Positions 26,560 to 35,049 of a DNA stretch of 64,000 bases are shown piece by piece (the stretch's first letter is position 1; the number at the start of each line of letters is the position of its first letter). The position numbers and the translations under genes were made by a program. The notes beneath the pieces were generated by a model that was not told where the DNA came from, did no database searches, and worked only from the letters and a program-made list of their open reading frames with translations. The stretch comes from RGIG4079 sp045531405 (lineage in GTDB: Bacteria > Bacteroidota > Bacteroidia > Bacteroidales > Muribaculaceae), in contig JAZSDX010000014.1 of the NCBI GenBank assembly GCA_045531405.1, positions 5,296 through 69,295 on the forward strand, given 5' to 3'.

Positions 26560-28434
26560 TTACCATCTTTGTCGGGTGAATAACCCTGAAAAATCTTGTG
26601 GTGGTGCCACTTGGGTGGTGTAGGCTACGTAAAGAGCAATGGCGCGAGTCATGAGAATATCATCGTGATGCCCCATTTTTGCAGCATAGGAACCGTTGGG
26701 TAGTTGTTCATAAGTAGTAAGTTCGTTGCAGGCTTCATTGCTTCGCTCGATATATCTTTTGTCGCGCACCATGGCTATGAGATGAGTAATAATCAGTGAT
26801 TTAGTGGCACGGTTGGTATGAAATCCAACTTTCGATTCAAGAGAATCGGACGCTTGTGCCAATCGTGGGCGACGATATAGGTTATGATACACCCCATTGA
26901 GTTGCGACAGAGTATAAAGCGAGTTTTCTCCACCATTGGCAGTTTCAAGGGTGTTGCTTTCAATCACCAATAAAGCATTACCATACCACCGTGCTATTTG
27001 TGCGCTTTTCCATGTGAGGATATCATGGTCGATGTGTCCGCGCCATTGTGCTACGACCTCGGGCATGGTTTTCCCTCGGTCAATAACGGCAATGACTGAA
27101 TAATCGCTCGAATGAGACCGTCCGCCAATATCGACTGCCACAACATAGCGCGAAGATGAAGCCTCAGCCTTGGGCATTTCCCATATTTGCAATTTCCCTT
27201 GAGAGTCGGGAGCAAAGCGGATGTTGTGGAGCGATTCTTCACCCACGACGGTGTTGCCTACAAGTTCTCCAACAAAATCAGGTTCTCGACAGTCAAGTCG
27301 TAGCCGTTCTATTGACTCAGAAGAAAAGATATTGTACCCGGTGCAAGTGAAGGCTTCGACATCGTTAGATGGATATTCGGCTTTCATCATGGAGTGAGAG
27401 GGATATTCGGCTCGTTTGTGGTGATACCAATTAATCATTTCGAGAGTGAGACCGTTATCCCACAATTCTCTCTCGTAATCGTCCATCGACTCCCACAATT
27501 GTTGAGGGTTGTTTACCGGCATGCGATATATCTCAATTTCATTCCATGGCACAAAAATAGGAGTTTTGTCGCTTTCTCCATTTTTGGCTCGTAGCCATTC
27601 GTTGTGAAAATAGTTACCCACACCATTGGCTGTGCTCTCCATCACTATGAGCGAATAAGGCACAAGGGCAATGGCGCCACACACGGCACGAATAAATCGT
27701 TCGGGCGACCGAGTGGTGCTGTCGCTCCAAAAAGCAGTCTCCGATAGATGCGCCATGGCAAAGTCGCTACCTCGCACGGCCTCTTGATTTTCTGCCGACC
27801 CAACCGTAACTCGACAACCTCGCCCGGTAATTTCGCGAATATTTGTAGAACGCTCAAACGGAGCGAACTTTGGGGAAACATCACCTTCCCAATATTGCTC
27901 GGGATATGATGAAAGCATTTTGGAGTACATACCACGAATTGAAGCCGCTGTATCTTTCACATGAGCGCAGATGAGCGAATGCCAATTATGACAATGAACC
28001 GATTGTATCCATGCCATATACATTTGGGTGAGTGTGCTACCTCCCCATTGTCGTGCTTTAAGCATTATGGCACGAATGGGCATAGAGGCAGTGCGTTGAC
28101 TCTCAAAGATTGATGCCACTCGTCGTTGAGGGGCATTGAGTCGAAAGGGTATATCTTGTCCCGACAGCTTGTCTTTGATTTTTACGCAGGTCACGCACCA
28201 AAACTCAAAGTCGTGGTGGCAACGCAGTTTAACCCACGCATCGGCATTTGTCGTGGCTACCGGATATTTGGGGTCGGCAAGCATGGCATCGGGCAACCAC
28301 ACTTCGGCACTGAATCCCAAACGTGAGGCATCTACGCGAGTGCGTTTTCCGATGCAGCCTATGCCCTTTACAGGGTCGTAAGGGGTACAAAGTGCTTTGT
28401 TGCGACGGTTATTTTCTTCTATAATATTTTTCAT
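26560..28434 (-). CDS. terL: Phage-type terminase large subunit (DNA-packaging motor)
   Basis: 624 residues, a full-length TerL. The ATPase half has Walker A-like KARQWGGST (126-134), a Walker B-like AMAHLSETAFW (226-236) and the coupling-type block MESTANG (265-271). The nuclease half has an RNase H-like triad: Asp435 in VVAVDIGG, Glu492 in LLVIESN, and Asp591/592 in GHHDDILM. All key residues appear intact, arguing against decay. It follows the 795-residue phage-like gene by 24 bases, in one operon whose promoter matches the capsid operon at 50-55 kb. No integrase, small terminase or lysis gene is adjacent. Function would be filling a capsid with DNA by headful or site-specific cutting. Confidence 0.88.
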   Translation of the reverse strand: MKNIIEENNRRNKALCTPYDPVKGIGCIGKRTRVDASRLGFSAEVWLPDAMLADPKYPVATTNADAWVKLRCHHDFEFWCVTCVKIKDKLSGQDIPFRLNAPQRRVASIFESQRTASMPIRAIMLKARQWGGSTLTQMYMAWIQSVHCHNWHSLICAHVKDTAASIRGMYSKMLSSYPEQYWEGDVSPKFAPFERSTNIREITGRGCRVTVGSAENQEAVRGSDFAMAHLSETAFWSDSTTRSPERFIRAVCGAIALVPYSLIVMESTANGVGNYFHNEWLRAKNGESDKTPIFVPWNEIEIYRMPVNNPQQLWESMDDYERELWDNGLTLEMINWYHHKRAEYPSHSMMKAEYPSNDVEAFTCTGYNIFSSESIERLRLDCREPDFVGELVGNTVVGEESLHNIRFAPDSQGKLQIWEMPKAEASSSRYVVAVDIGGRSHSSDYSVIAVIDRGKTMPEVVAQWRGHIDHDILTWKSAQIARWYGNALLVIESNTLETANGGENSLYTLSQLNGVYHNLYRRPRLAQASDSLESKVGFHTNRATKSLIITHLIAMVRDKRYIERSNEACNELTTYEQLPNGSYAAKMGHHDDILMTRAIALYVAYTTQVAPPQDFSGLFTRQRW

Positions 28435-28458
28435 GTTTTTTAGAGATCGTTAGGGTTT

Positions 28459-30846
28459 TTAAGGACTAAATTTTAATTGAATGGAATTGAAAGCGAAATC
28501 GGTTGATGCATTACCCTCTATAGATATACTGATATATGGGCGAGGAGGTGCATATATTCTCACCGGGATAGGGTGATTTATAGCTCCATTTATTTTTAAT
28601 GTAGTGATGGGATAGGAATTTTCAACCCCGGCACCACTATGAGCACGAATAGATATTGTGCCATTAAAATGCGTCGCTGAAATAAAGAATAATGCTTGCG
28701 ATAATCTTTGCATGGAATCTCTTATCAATATAGTATGGTTCCATGCTATATTAATTGAAGATGGGGATGATGGCAAAATGCAATATATAGCCTCATTATT
28801 ATATATTAAAGGAGTTCCCGATACATCATATGGTGAGGAGCCAATAGGCATGTCGCATGTTGAGATGTTATTATCGGTAAAGTCAAAAAAATATGCTATT
28901 ACACCTGATGCAGTCCCTAATAGACTGTGTGAATTATTATTCCAAATTATTCCATTTATATGAGCATTAGGTTTAACAGTTGCTGATTTTGAGCCACTAA
29001 TGGAGATAAGATCGTTGGCAGCTACGGCATAAACGGCATTGTTGGCAAATGCGACAGATTGAGTATTTTTAACCATTCGGTTGTCGATAATATGAGCAGA
29101 AATAAAAGTGCGAGCAGCATTGACCGATGTGGCATATATCCCTGATGAGGTAAAAGCATAGGCATGAGTGCGAGCAAAATCCCATAATGAAGACGACCTC
29201 ACAGCCGGAGTGATGGCAACAATTGAGCCTTCACTTATTTGTTGCTTGCTTGTGAGCATAAGTGGATTTTCAAGACGAGACACTGCAATTGCACCCCATT
29301 GTGTGGTGGACGCAATATATTGGGTTGGTATAATAAATGAATGGGCAACGTCGTCGAGCGCAAAGGGCGCAAGAGATGAGTGGATATAAACGGCATAATC
29401 ACTGCCGGCAATGGGTGTGAGGGGAAATGATTGACGATAGATTTTATCACCACAAGAAATAGCGATTGTGACTTCTGACGCATTTTTGTCGGGATATGCT
29501 ATAAGTGGAGAAAGCAACGAAGGACAATTGTTTTCCCCTTCCCCACTCCACACAACGACATCATTGGAATTGCTGAATCTCACACTTATGTAAGCTCTCC
29601 AAAAGCCACTGTCGGAGTTTTGGGTTGCTGTTATATTGCCTATCGAGGGGGCAAAATGATGTAACGGAGTGATGTTTCCCCACAATATCGTATCGCCACA
29701 ATGGGTTGCTACCGATGCTGTGAATGGGTATGAATCGGAGATGATGGTTTTGCCTGTATTGGAGAGTGGAGATAGCTTCCCCGATGTGATTCCGGCAACA
29801 AATGGGTTGGGATATTGCGCTATTTCACAGGCAATATCTTCAAATGAGATTATCGCATTTTTTACCATTGCTTCACGTGTGGCAGAAGATGAGACCATAG
29901 TAATTGAGGTTCCCGGCATATATACTGCAATTTTCCCCGATGTGTTATCAACTTTTTCGAGTCGGCATTGTGCCATTGATTTTGCATCAATAGGGTCAAG
30001 AATTGGGGTTGTTTCTACAACAACCTTTGCCACAATACCTGACCATGGAGAATTGTCAAGGATATTAGTTTCAACTCCAATTTGAAATCCGGTGGCAGTG
30101 AGTGTGTGACTATCAATGGTAGCGAAATCAGATGTAGAAAAGGTTATTAGATTTACACACTGAAAGCCTCCGGGGGTCGAAATCATTGTTGGAGAAGAAG
30201 AAAACAACGCATTGCCATTATCATCAAGCAAGTGATAACGAGCCAATATGGGTTGCAAGAAAAATCCTGCCGAGGAGGCATTATGTTGTAGTTCGTCGTA
30301 AGCATAGAGAAGCGCAGATGTAAGTGTTTTTTGATCGGTTTTGTTTAGTGTGCCTTGCCAATGATGGTAGGTTGTGGAGAGTGAGAATGATGGTGTTGTG
30401 GCAGAGAAAGAAGTCGTATTGGTTGCTATTATTTTTATGGCAGGGAATTGTGGCATGATGCCCAAATCGATCCATCGGTCGTTATTTTCGTCATAATCCA
30501 AACGATAAGCCCCATCGGGCATCATGAGAAATATCGATTTCCCCGAATTGGCCCCACAAAGGGGAGTTGTATCGAGAGTGGTGATTTCGGTTGGAGTAGA
30601 AAAATCTGTTCCGTCATATTTCATTATGGAAAGCGTTGTTCCCGATATCAAAAATATTGAAAAGGAGCCATCGTTGTGGGCATAATGATGAATAGGTGTG
30701 TAATTCCCGTCAATGATTTTTGTGGGAGGCGCAATTGGGACAAGCGCGTTGCTTGTAGTTGACTTTTGTAGATTGTGACACGTTGATGTTTGATTGTCGA
30801 TAGTCGTTGGAGCGACTGAGATAGTAGTATTTTTGTAAGTTTTCAT
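28459..30846 (-). CDS. Large beta-rich phage-like protein, possible tail nozzle
   Basis: 795 residues, no signal peptide and no membrane helix. Almost entirely beta-strand-type sequence with Ser/Thr-rich loops and recurring propeller-like strands (FSIFLISGTTLSIMKYDG near 62-79; ESSGIYATSV-like strands; HSLLGTASGVIAYFFDF near 650). I recognise no family by motif. Its size and fold type resemble the nozzle protein of short-tailed phages (T7 gp12 is about 794 residues), and it is cotranscribed with terL, so a tail or head-completion role is inferred. First gene of its operon, with the shared promoter at 30878-30926. Confidence 0.55.
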   Translation of the reverse strand: MKTYKNTTISVAPTTIDNQTSTCHNLQKSTTSNALVPIAPPTKIIDGNYTPIHHYAHNDGSFSIFLISGTTLSIMKYDGTDFSTPTEITTLDTTPLCGANSGKSIFLMMPDGAYRLDYDENNDRWIDLGIMPQFPAIKIIATNTTSFSATTPSFSLSTTYHHWQGTLNKTDQKTLTSALLYAYDELQHNASSAGFFLQPILARYHLLDDNGNALFSSSPTMISTPGGFQCVNLITFSTSDFATIDSHTLTATGFQIGVETNILDNSPWSGIVAKVVVETTPILDPIDAKSMAQCRLEKVDNTSGKIAVYMPGTSITMVSSSATREAMVKNAIISFEDIACEIAQYPNPFVAGITSGKLSPLSNTGKTIISDSYPFTASVATHCGDTILWGNITPLHHFAPSIGNITATQNSDSGFWRAYISVRFSNSNDVVVWSGEGENNCPSLLSPLIAYPDKNASEVTIAISCGDKIYRQSFPLTPIAGSDYAVYIHSSLAPFALDDVAHSFIIPTQYIASTTQWGAIAVSRLENPLMLTSKQQISEGSIVAITPAVRSSSLWDFARTHAYAFTSSGIYATSVNAARTFISAHIIDNRMVKNTQSVAFANNAVYAVAANDLISISGSKSATVKPNAHINGIIWNNNSHSLLGTASGVIAYFFDFTDNNISTCDMPIGSSPYDVSGTPLIYNNEAIYCILPSSPSSINIAWNHTILIRDSMQRLSQALFFISATHFNGTISIRAHSGAGVENSYPITTLKINGAINHPIPVRIYAPPRPYISISIEGNASTDFAFNSIQLKFSP

Positions 30847-30877
30847 AGTAATGATATTGAATTTTGTTTTTATGCCA

Positions 30878-30926
30878 CAAAATTACAACCTCAAATAACG
30901 GAAAAACTGCGATAATGCACAAAAAT
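30878..30926 (-). promoter_or_regulatory. Shared particle-gene promoter, copy 1 (terminase operon)
   Basis: On the minus strand a -7 box TAATTTTG (30885-30878) is preceded by a conserved upstream element at 30900-30926 (core TTTTTGTGCATTATCGCAG). The element is identical over 27 bases to 55160-55186, and the whole 49-bp block matches at 44 positions. The distance to the start codon is 31 bases. The upstream element covers the -33 region, so it may bind an activator, a repressor or a dedicated sigma factor. Confidence 0.75.
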
Positions 30927-31025
30927 ATTTCTGTGTTTCCTACATAAGGGAACTTCTATAAGCCATTTTACAATATTACGGCTACAAAATCGTTTATTTC
31001 AATGAGTAAAAACGGAAAAATTGCA

Positions 31026-32432
31026 ATGAATAAGATAAAAACTCTCGTAGGGATATGTGGATTATTGCTCGTTATGGGACTATCTTCATGTATTGAAGAT
31101 GGCATTTCGACCGATGTCAATGACCAACCTACTTTTTCGACCGACACATTGAAAATGGGACCTATTTTTACCGAAGCCGGCACCCCAACCCACTCTTTTA
31201 CCGTCTATAATCGTCACGATAAAATTATCAATATCAGCCAAATAAAAATGCGCAACAATGAAGACAAAATGTTTCGCTTTAATGTTGATGGCATGAGTGG
31301 GCAAGAATTTCAAAATGTAGAAATTCGACCTAACGACTCGATATATGTGTTTGTTGAGGCTACGTTAAAAGCCAATGGGACCGATGCACCAATGGTTGTG
31401 GAACGATATCTCGATTTTGTGGTGCAAGGTGTTACATCAACGGTGGTGATTACTGCCGAGGGGCAAGATGTAGAACGTAAAAAGGGGGTTGTTATCGACA
31501 CCGATACTCGATTCGCAGCTAACAAGCCTTATCAAATATTTGATTCGCTTGTGGTGAAAGAGGGTGTAACACTCACGCTCGACCCGGGAGTGACTCTATA
31601 TTTCCACAACAACGCAACAATGCGCATAGAAGGCACTCTTGTGAGCAATGGCACAGCCGAAAAACCGGTAAACATGACCGGTGACCGCATCGACAATGTG
31701 GTAAATGACCTGCCGTTTGAATTGATGTCGGGACAATGGGCAGGATTGGAGTTTACTTCTACAAGTCGCAACAATTACCTCACAAACACATCTATACGCA
31801 ACACGGTGTGGGGGGTATTTCTCGATTCGATTGGTGTGCAAGATAATCCGGCATTGACTCTTATAAATTGCCAGCTTCGCAACTCTCAAGAGTATGCACT
31901 TGCTTCAATTTATGCCGACATCAAAGCCGTAGGTTGTGAGATAGCCGATGCAGCAGCCGGTGTGATGTTTTTGAGAGGAGGTAATCACACCTTCAACCAT
32001 TGCACTTTTGCCAACTACTACTTATTCTCGGCTTTCGGAGGTCCGGCTATTCAGTTTGACCATATCAATGACAAATCAGATGATTTCTCAGGAGTGCCAT
32101 ATATGACTGCCGACTTTACCAATTCGATTATCTATGGCAACGGCACAGAACTATCTCATGGGGACTTATCGGGCACTGCAATCACATTGCGTTATTGTCT
32201 ATTGAAATCAACAGGAAGCAATGATGACAATTTCCTTAGTTGTATATGGGGCAAAGACCCTCTCTATTATACTGTGCGCGATGAATATATTTTTGACTAT
32301 CGTCTAAGAAGCGGTTCTCCTGCAATAGGCGCGGGATATCACGAATATACACAGCCGGAAGCAGCATATGACCGCTATGGATTACCTCGTGGCACTCAAC
32401 CCGATTTGGGGGCGTATGTGTATGTGCCTTAA
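31026..32432 (+). CDS. Lipoprotein with right-handed parallel beta-helix repeats
   Basis: 468 residues from the ATG at 31026, where a lipoprotein signal (MNKIKTLVGICGLLLVMGLS, lipobox LSSC) begins; the upstream in-frame ATG at 31002 adds 8 poorly fitting residues. After an N-terminal Ig-like region (about 50-150), pectate-lyase-like parallel beta-helix coils follow (for example VTLYFHNNATMRIEGTLVSN and TADFTNSIIYGNGTELSHG). The C-terminus (SPAIGAGY, DLGAYVY) is typical of choice-of-anchor beta-helix lipoproteins in Bacteroidetes. Probably surface-exposed; ligand unknown. Confidence 0.8.
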   Translation: MNKIKTLVGICGLLLVMGLSSCIEDGISTDVNDQPTFSTDTLKMGPIFTEAGTPTHSFTVYNRHDKIINISQIKMRNNEDKMFRFNVDGMSGQEFQNVEIRPNDSIYVFVEATLKANGTDAPMVVERYLDFVVQGVTSTVVITAEGQDVERKKGVVIDTDTRFAANKPYQIFDSLVVKEGVTLTLDPGVTLYFHNNATMRIEGTLVSNGTAEKPVNMTGDRIDNVVNDLPFELMSGQWAGLEFTSTSRNNYLTNTSIRNTVWGVFLDSIGVQDNPALTLINCQLRNSQEYALASIYADIKAVGCEIADAAAGVMFLRGGNHTFNHCTFANYYLFSAFGGPAIQFDHINDKSDDFSGVPYMTADFTNSIIYGNGTELSHGDLSGTAITLRYCLLKSTGSNDDNFLSCIWGKDPLYYTVRDEYIFDYRLRSGSPAIGAGYHEYTQPEAAYDRYGLPRGTQPDLGAYVYVP

Positions 32433-32476
32433 AAAATATTCAAAATTCAGACAACAAACTCTTTAATGTAGCAACA

Positions 32477-33157
32477 ATGAAAATAGGAATTATCGTGGCA
32501 ATGGGAAAGGAGTTGAAACTCTTGTTACCATTAATTGAAAACCACTCTACAATAACAATCAACGACATTGCTTTCCACACCGGAAAGATTCACAACCACG
32601 AAGTAACAGCCATGCAATGTGGCATAGGGAAAGTGAATGCAGCCATTGGCTCTCTCACCCTCATTGAAAATTTCCACCCCGACTTGGTCATCAACACAGG
32701 TGTTGCCGGTGGCGCAAGTGGTGGCGCAGGAATACTTGATGTGGTGATAGGTGAACGCATCGCATACCATGATGTGTGGTGTGGTCCCGGCACTCAATGG
32801 GGCGACGCTGCCGGATGTCCCCGATATTTCACAAGCGTTCCCGAATTGGTAGCTCTCCCATGCCTTGCCGAAGATGACAAAGTGAAACATGGTCTTATCT
32901 GTTCGGGCGACATCTTTGTGTCAAAAGTAGAAGAGGTAGAACGCATCAAATCTATCCACCCCGATGTTATGGCTGTAGATATGGAATCGGCATCAATCGC
33001 ACAGGTGTGTTACTTGAAAAATGTAATGTTCTTCTGCATGCGTGTGATTAGCGACACTCCGGGAGGTGACGACAATATTGCTCAATATGAAAACTTTTGG
33101 GAAGATGCACCTCAACACACATTTGAAAAATTAACCCAACTATTGGCAAGTTTCTAA
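32477..33157 (+). CDS. mtnN: 5'-methylthioadenosine/S-adenosylhomocysteine nucleosidase
   Basis: Cleaves adenine from methylthioadenosine and S-adenosylhomocysteine, releasing S-ribosylhomocysteine for LuxS. 226 residues, normal length. Motifs: GIIVAMGKELKLL at the N-terminus, VINTGVAGGASGG near 71-83, the nucleoside-binding VDMESASIAQVC near 170, and catalytic Asp in VISDTPGGDD near 195. It ends 2 bases before luxS. Confidence 0.93.
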   Translation: MKIGIIVAMGKELKLLLPLIENHSTITINDIAFHTGKIHNHEVTAMQCGIGKVNAAIGSLTLIENFHPDLVINTGVAGGASGGAGILDVVIGERIAYHDVWCGPGTQWGDAAGCPRYFTSVPELVALPCLAEDDKVKHGLICSGDIFVSKVEEVERIKSIHPDVMAVDMESASIAQVCYLKNVMFFCMRVISDTPGGDDNIAQYENFWEDAPQHTFEKLTQLLASF

Positions 33158-33159
33158 CC

Positions 33160-33642
33160 ATGGAAAAGATCGCAAGTTTTACAATAAATCATCTCATAAT
33201 GAAGCGTGGCATATTTGTGTCGCGCAAAGATACAACAACTTCGGGCGATGTGATTACCACATTCGACATTCGCATGAGCGAACCTAATCGCGAACCGGCA
33301 GTGGATGGTGCAGCACTACACACTATCGAACACCTCGCAGCCACATATCTTCGCAATCACACCGAATGGAAAGAGCGTATCATCTATTGGGGTCCGATGG
33401 GCTGTCGCACAGGCAACTATCTGCTCATAAATGGCGACTACACCTCAAGCGACATTGCACCATTGATGCGTGAAACATTTGAGTTTATAGCAGCGTTTGA
33501 AGGAGAAATCCCCGGAGCTACTGCTCGCGATTGTGGGAATTATACCTACAATGACCTTGACTTGGCTCGTAAGGAGGCAAAACGATACCTCGAAGAGGTG
33601 TTGATGAATCTCCAAGAAGAAAACCTCAACTACCCACAATAA
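33160..33642 (+). CDS. luxS: S-ribosylhomocysteine lyase (AI-2 synthesis)
   Basis: Converts S-ribosylhomocysteine to homocysteine plus DPD, the precursor of autoinducer-2. 160 residues. Zinc ligands His54 and His58 in HTIEH and Cys125 in RDCGNY; catalytic Cys82 in GPMGCRTG. All present. Directly coupled to mtnN, so the pair is a complete activated-methyl detoxification route. Confidence 0.96.
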   Translation: MEKIASFTINHLIMKRGIFVSRKDTTTSGDVITTFDIRMSEPNREPAVDGAALHTIEHLAATYLRNHTEWKERIIYWGPMGCRTGNYLLINGDYTSSDIAPLMRETFEFIAAFEGEIPGATARDCGNYTYNDLDLARKEAKRYLEEVLMNLQEENLNYPQ

Positions 33643-33651
33643 TACTCCAAC

Positions 33652-34302
33652 GTGAAAGATATAAAAGCCATAAAAGGCAAATTTTATATCCAAGGACTCA
33701 TTGAAGAAGGAGAACACGAGCATCAAGACTTTAAGTTTTCCATCTCCGATGCCCGAAAGATAGCCCACAGCATATCGGCTTTTGCCAACAACGATGGGGG
33801 ACGATTACTTATTGGCGTAAAAGACAATGGCAATATTGCCGGAGTGCGTAATGAGGAGGATATTTATGTGGTGGAACAAGCTGCACAAATGTATTGTCGT
33901 CCGGCTCAAAAGGTAGAATTCACTGCATTCAAAACCGAGGGTGGAGCCATTGTGATTCGTGCCGAGATTGCCAAAGCATCACACCGACCGGTTCAAGCAC
34001 AAGAGCACGATGGCACTTGGCGCACCTACTATCGCGTGAAAGATGAAAATATCGTAGCACCCGAACTGATGGTGCGAGCATGGCGACAAAAAGAAGCTCA
34101 AAAAGGTTCATTGCTTTCCTTTTCAGAGACAGAGAGTGTTCTCATAAACTATCTTGAAGAGAATGGCAACGCCACTATTGAAGAATTTATGAAAATAGCT
34201 CGCATCTCACGCCATACAGCAGAAGAAATCATCATAAAACTCTACGCCATCAACGTAATCGACTTCATCTACACCGGAACGGCTTTTAAGATTGCTTTGT
34301 AG
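33652..34302 (+). CDS. AlbA_2 (Schlafen-like) domain protein
   Basis: 216 residues from a GTG start 9 bases after luxS; no ATG is suitably placed. The AlbA_2 domain spans about 15-140: EGEHEHQDFKFSISDARKIA, then ISAFANNDGGRLLIGVKDNG and IAGV. In other proteins this fold binds nucleic acid, and Schlafen relatives cut RNA. The C-terminal 60 residues look like a winged helix (IEEFMKIARISRHTAEEIII). A regulatory role is plausible. Third gene of the mtnN-luxS transcript by spacing. Confidence 0.78.
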   Translation: MKDIKAIKGKFYIQGLIEEGEHEHQDFKFSISDARKIAHSISAFANNDGGRLLIGVKDNGNIAGVRNEEDIYVVEQAAQMYCRPAQKVEFTAFKTEGGAIVIRAEIAKASHRPVQAQEHDGTWRTYYRVKDENIVAPELMVRAWRQKEAQKGSLLSFSETESVLINYLEENGNATIEEFMKIARISRHTAEEIIIKLYAINVIDFIYTGTAFKIAL

Positions 34303-34309
34303 TAACTTT

Positions 34310-34386
34310 GGGACAAAAAGTAAATATGAGATAGGATATGGGACAGAATGTAAATCCTATCAGCAAATGGGGTAGAAAGTAAATCC
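34310..34386. repeat. Three tandem copies of an 18-bp motif at 29-30 bp spacing
   Basis: Copies at 34310, 34340 and 34369 share the pattern GGGACAGAATGTAAATCC with a few changes. They begin 8 bases after the AlbA_2 stop. Multiple short repeats spaced like this resemble the ends of IS21-type insertion sequences, but no transposase or opposite end is present, so it may be an IS scar or a protein-binding array. 34387-34462 holds nothing else recognisable. Confidence 0.6.
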
Positions 34387-34462
34387 AATTATTAACAATA
34401 TTTCGGTAAACCTTTTTCAGTACAATACATTCTTCTATAATTTTTGTATCATATCTTAGTCC

Positions 34463-35047
34463 TTACAATTCTTTGAAGATTTGTGAATTATAAGAGAATT
34501 CGGTCATCCCAAAATCCGAGTTATCAAAAAACGTATTTCCATAACTATTATAACCATCGCATTCATCTAAATAATCAAGATAGCGTTTCATATGTAGCAT
34601 TCCATATTCATCGTAATATTGATTATTTTTTATATGACTTTTATCATCACGTATATTTATTATAAACAATAAATAAACTGTAGTATTTTTAACATGCGAA
34701 ATATCTATTCATCTATTTTGTTTTAACCCCAATGAATAATAACCAGATTGTAATAATTCTATGCTATAGTGATGATAGACAGAATCATATTCACTAAATA
34801 ACAATCTCAAAAATTGTATATCATAACTCAACTATATAATATGATTTTTGGAGAGATTAATATCACTATTGTTATTCAATGAGTCTAATTTTGCCGATAT
34901 TGAATTTATTTGATAAGAATATTATCTCTCCGTTGTTCAATTTGTGACCAAAAAATTTTATCATCTTTTTTACATCCTTGCATTGTTATCATAATCATAA
35001 ATATAATAAAACATTTAGCAGTTATCTTAAAAAAAATCTAATGACAT
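34463..35047 (-). pseudogene. Decayed lipoprotein gene behind the LRR protein
   Basis: The reading frame begins with ATG at 35047 (2 bases after the LRR stop) and is broken at a run of eight T (35030s). Removing one T gives a convincing lipoprotein start, MSLDFFKITAKCFIIF, leading to lipobox MQGC-KKDD. A second frameshift lies near 34906, and the rest continues in one frame with in-frame TAG (34832-34834) and TGA (34709-34711) to a final TAA at 34463. The last 68 codons remain open but are only the tail. It was probably an operon partner of the LRR protein. Confidence 0.6.
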
Positions 35048-35049
35048 AA

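Noticed and set aside
31026..32432. Beta-helix protein as a phage tailspike of the adjacent terminase operon
   Set aside because: It has a lipoprotein signal with lipobox, is on the opposite strand and lacks the shared promoter element.
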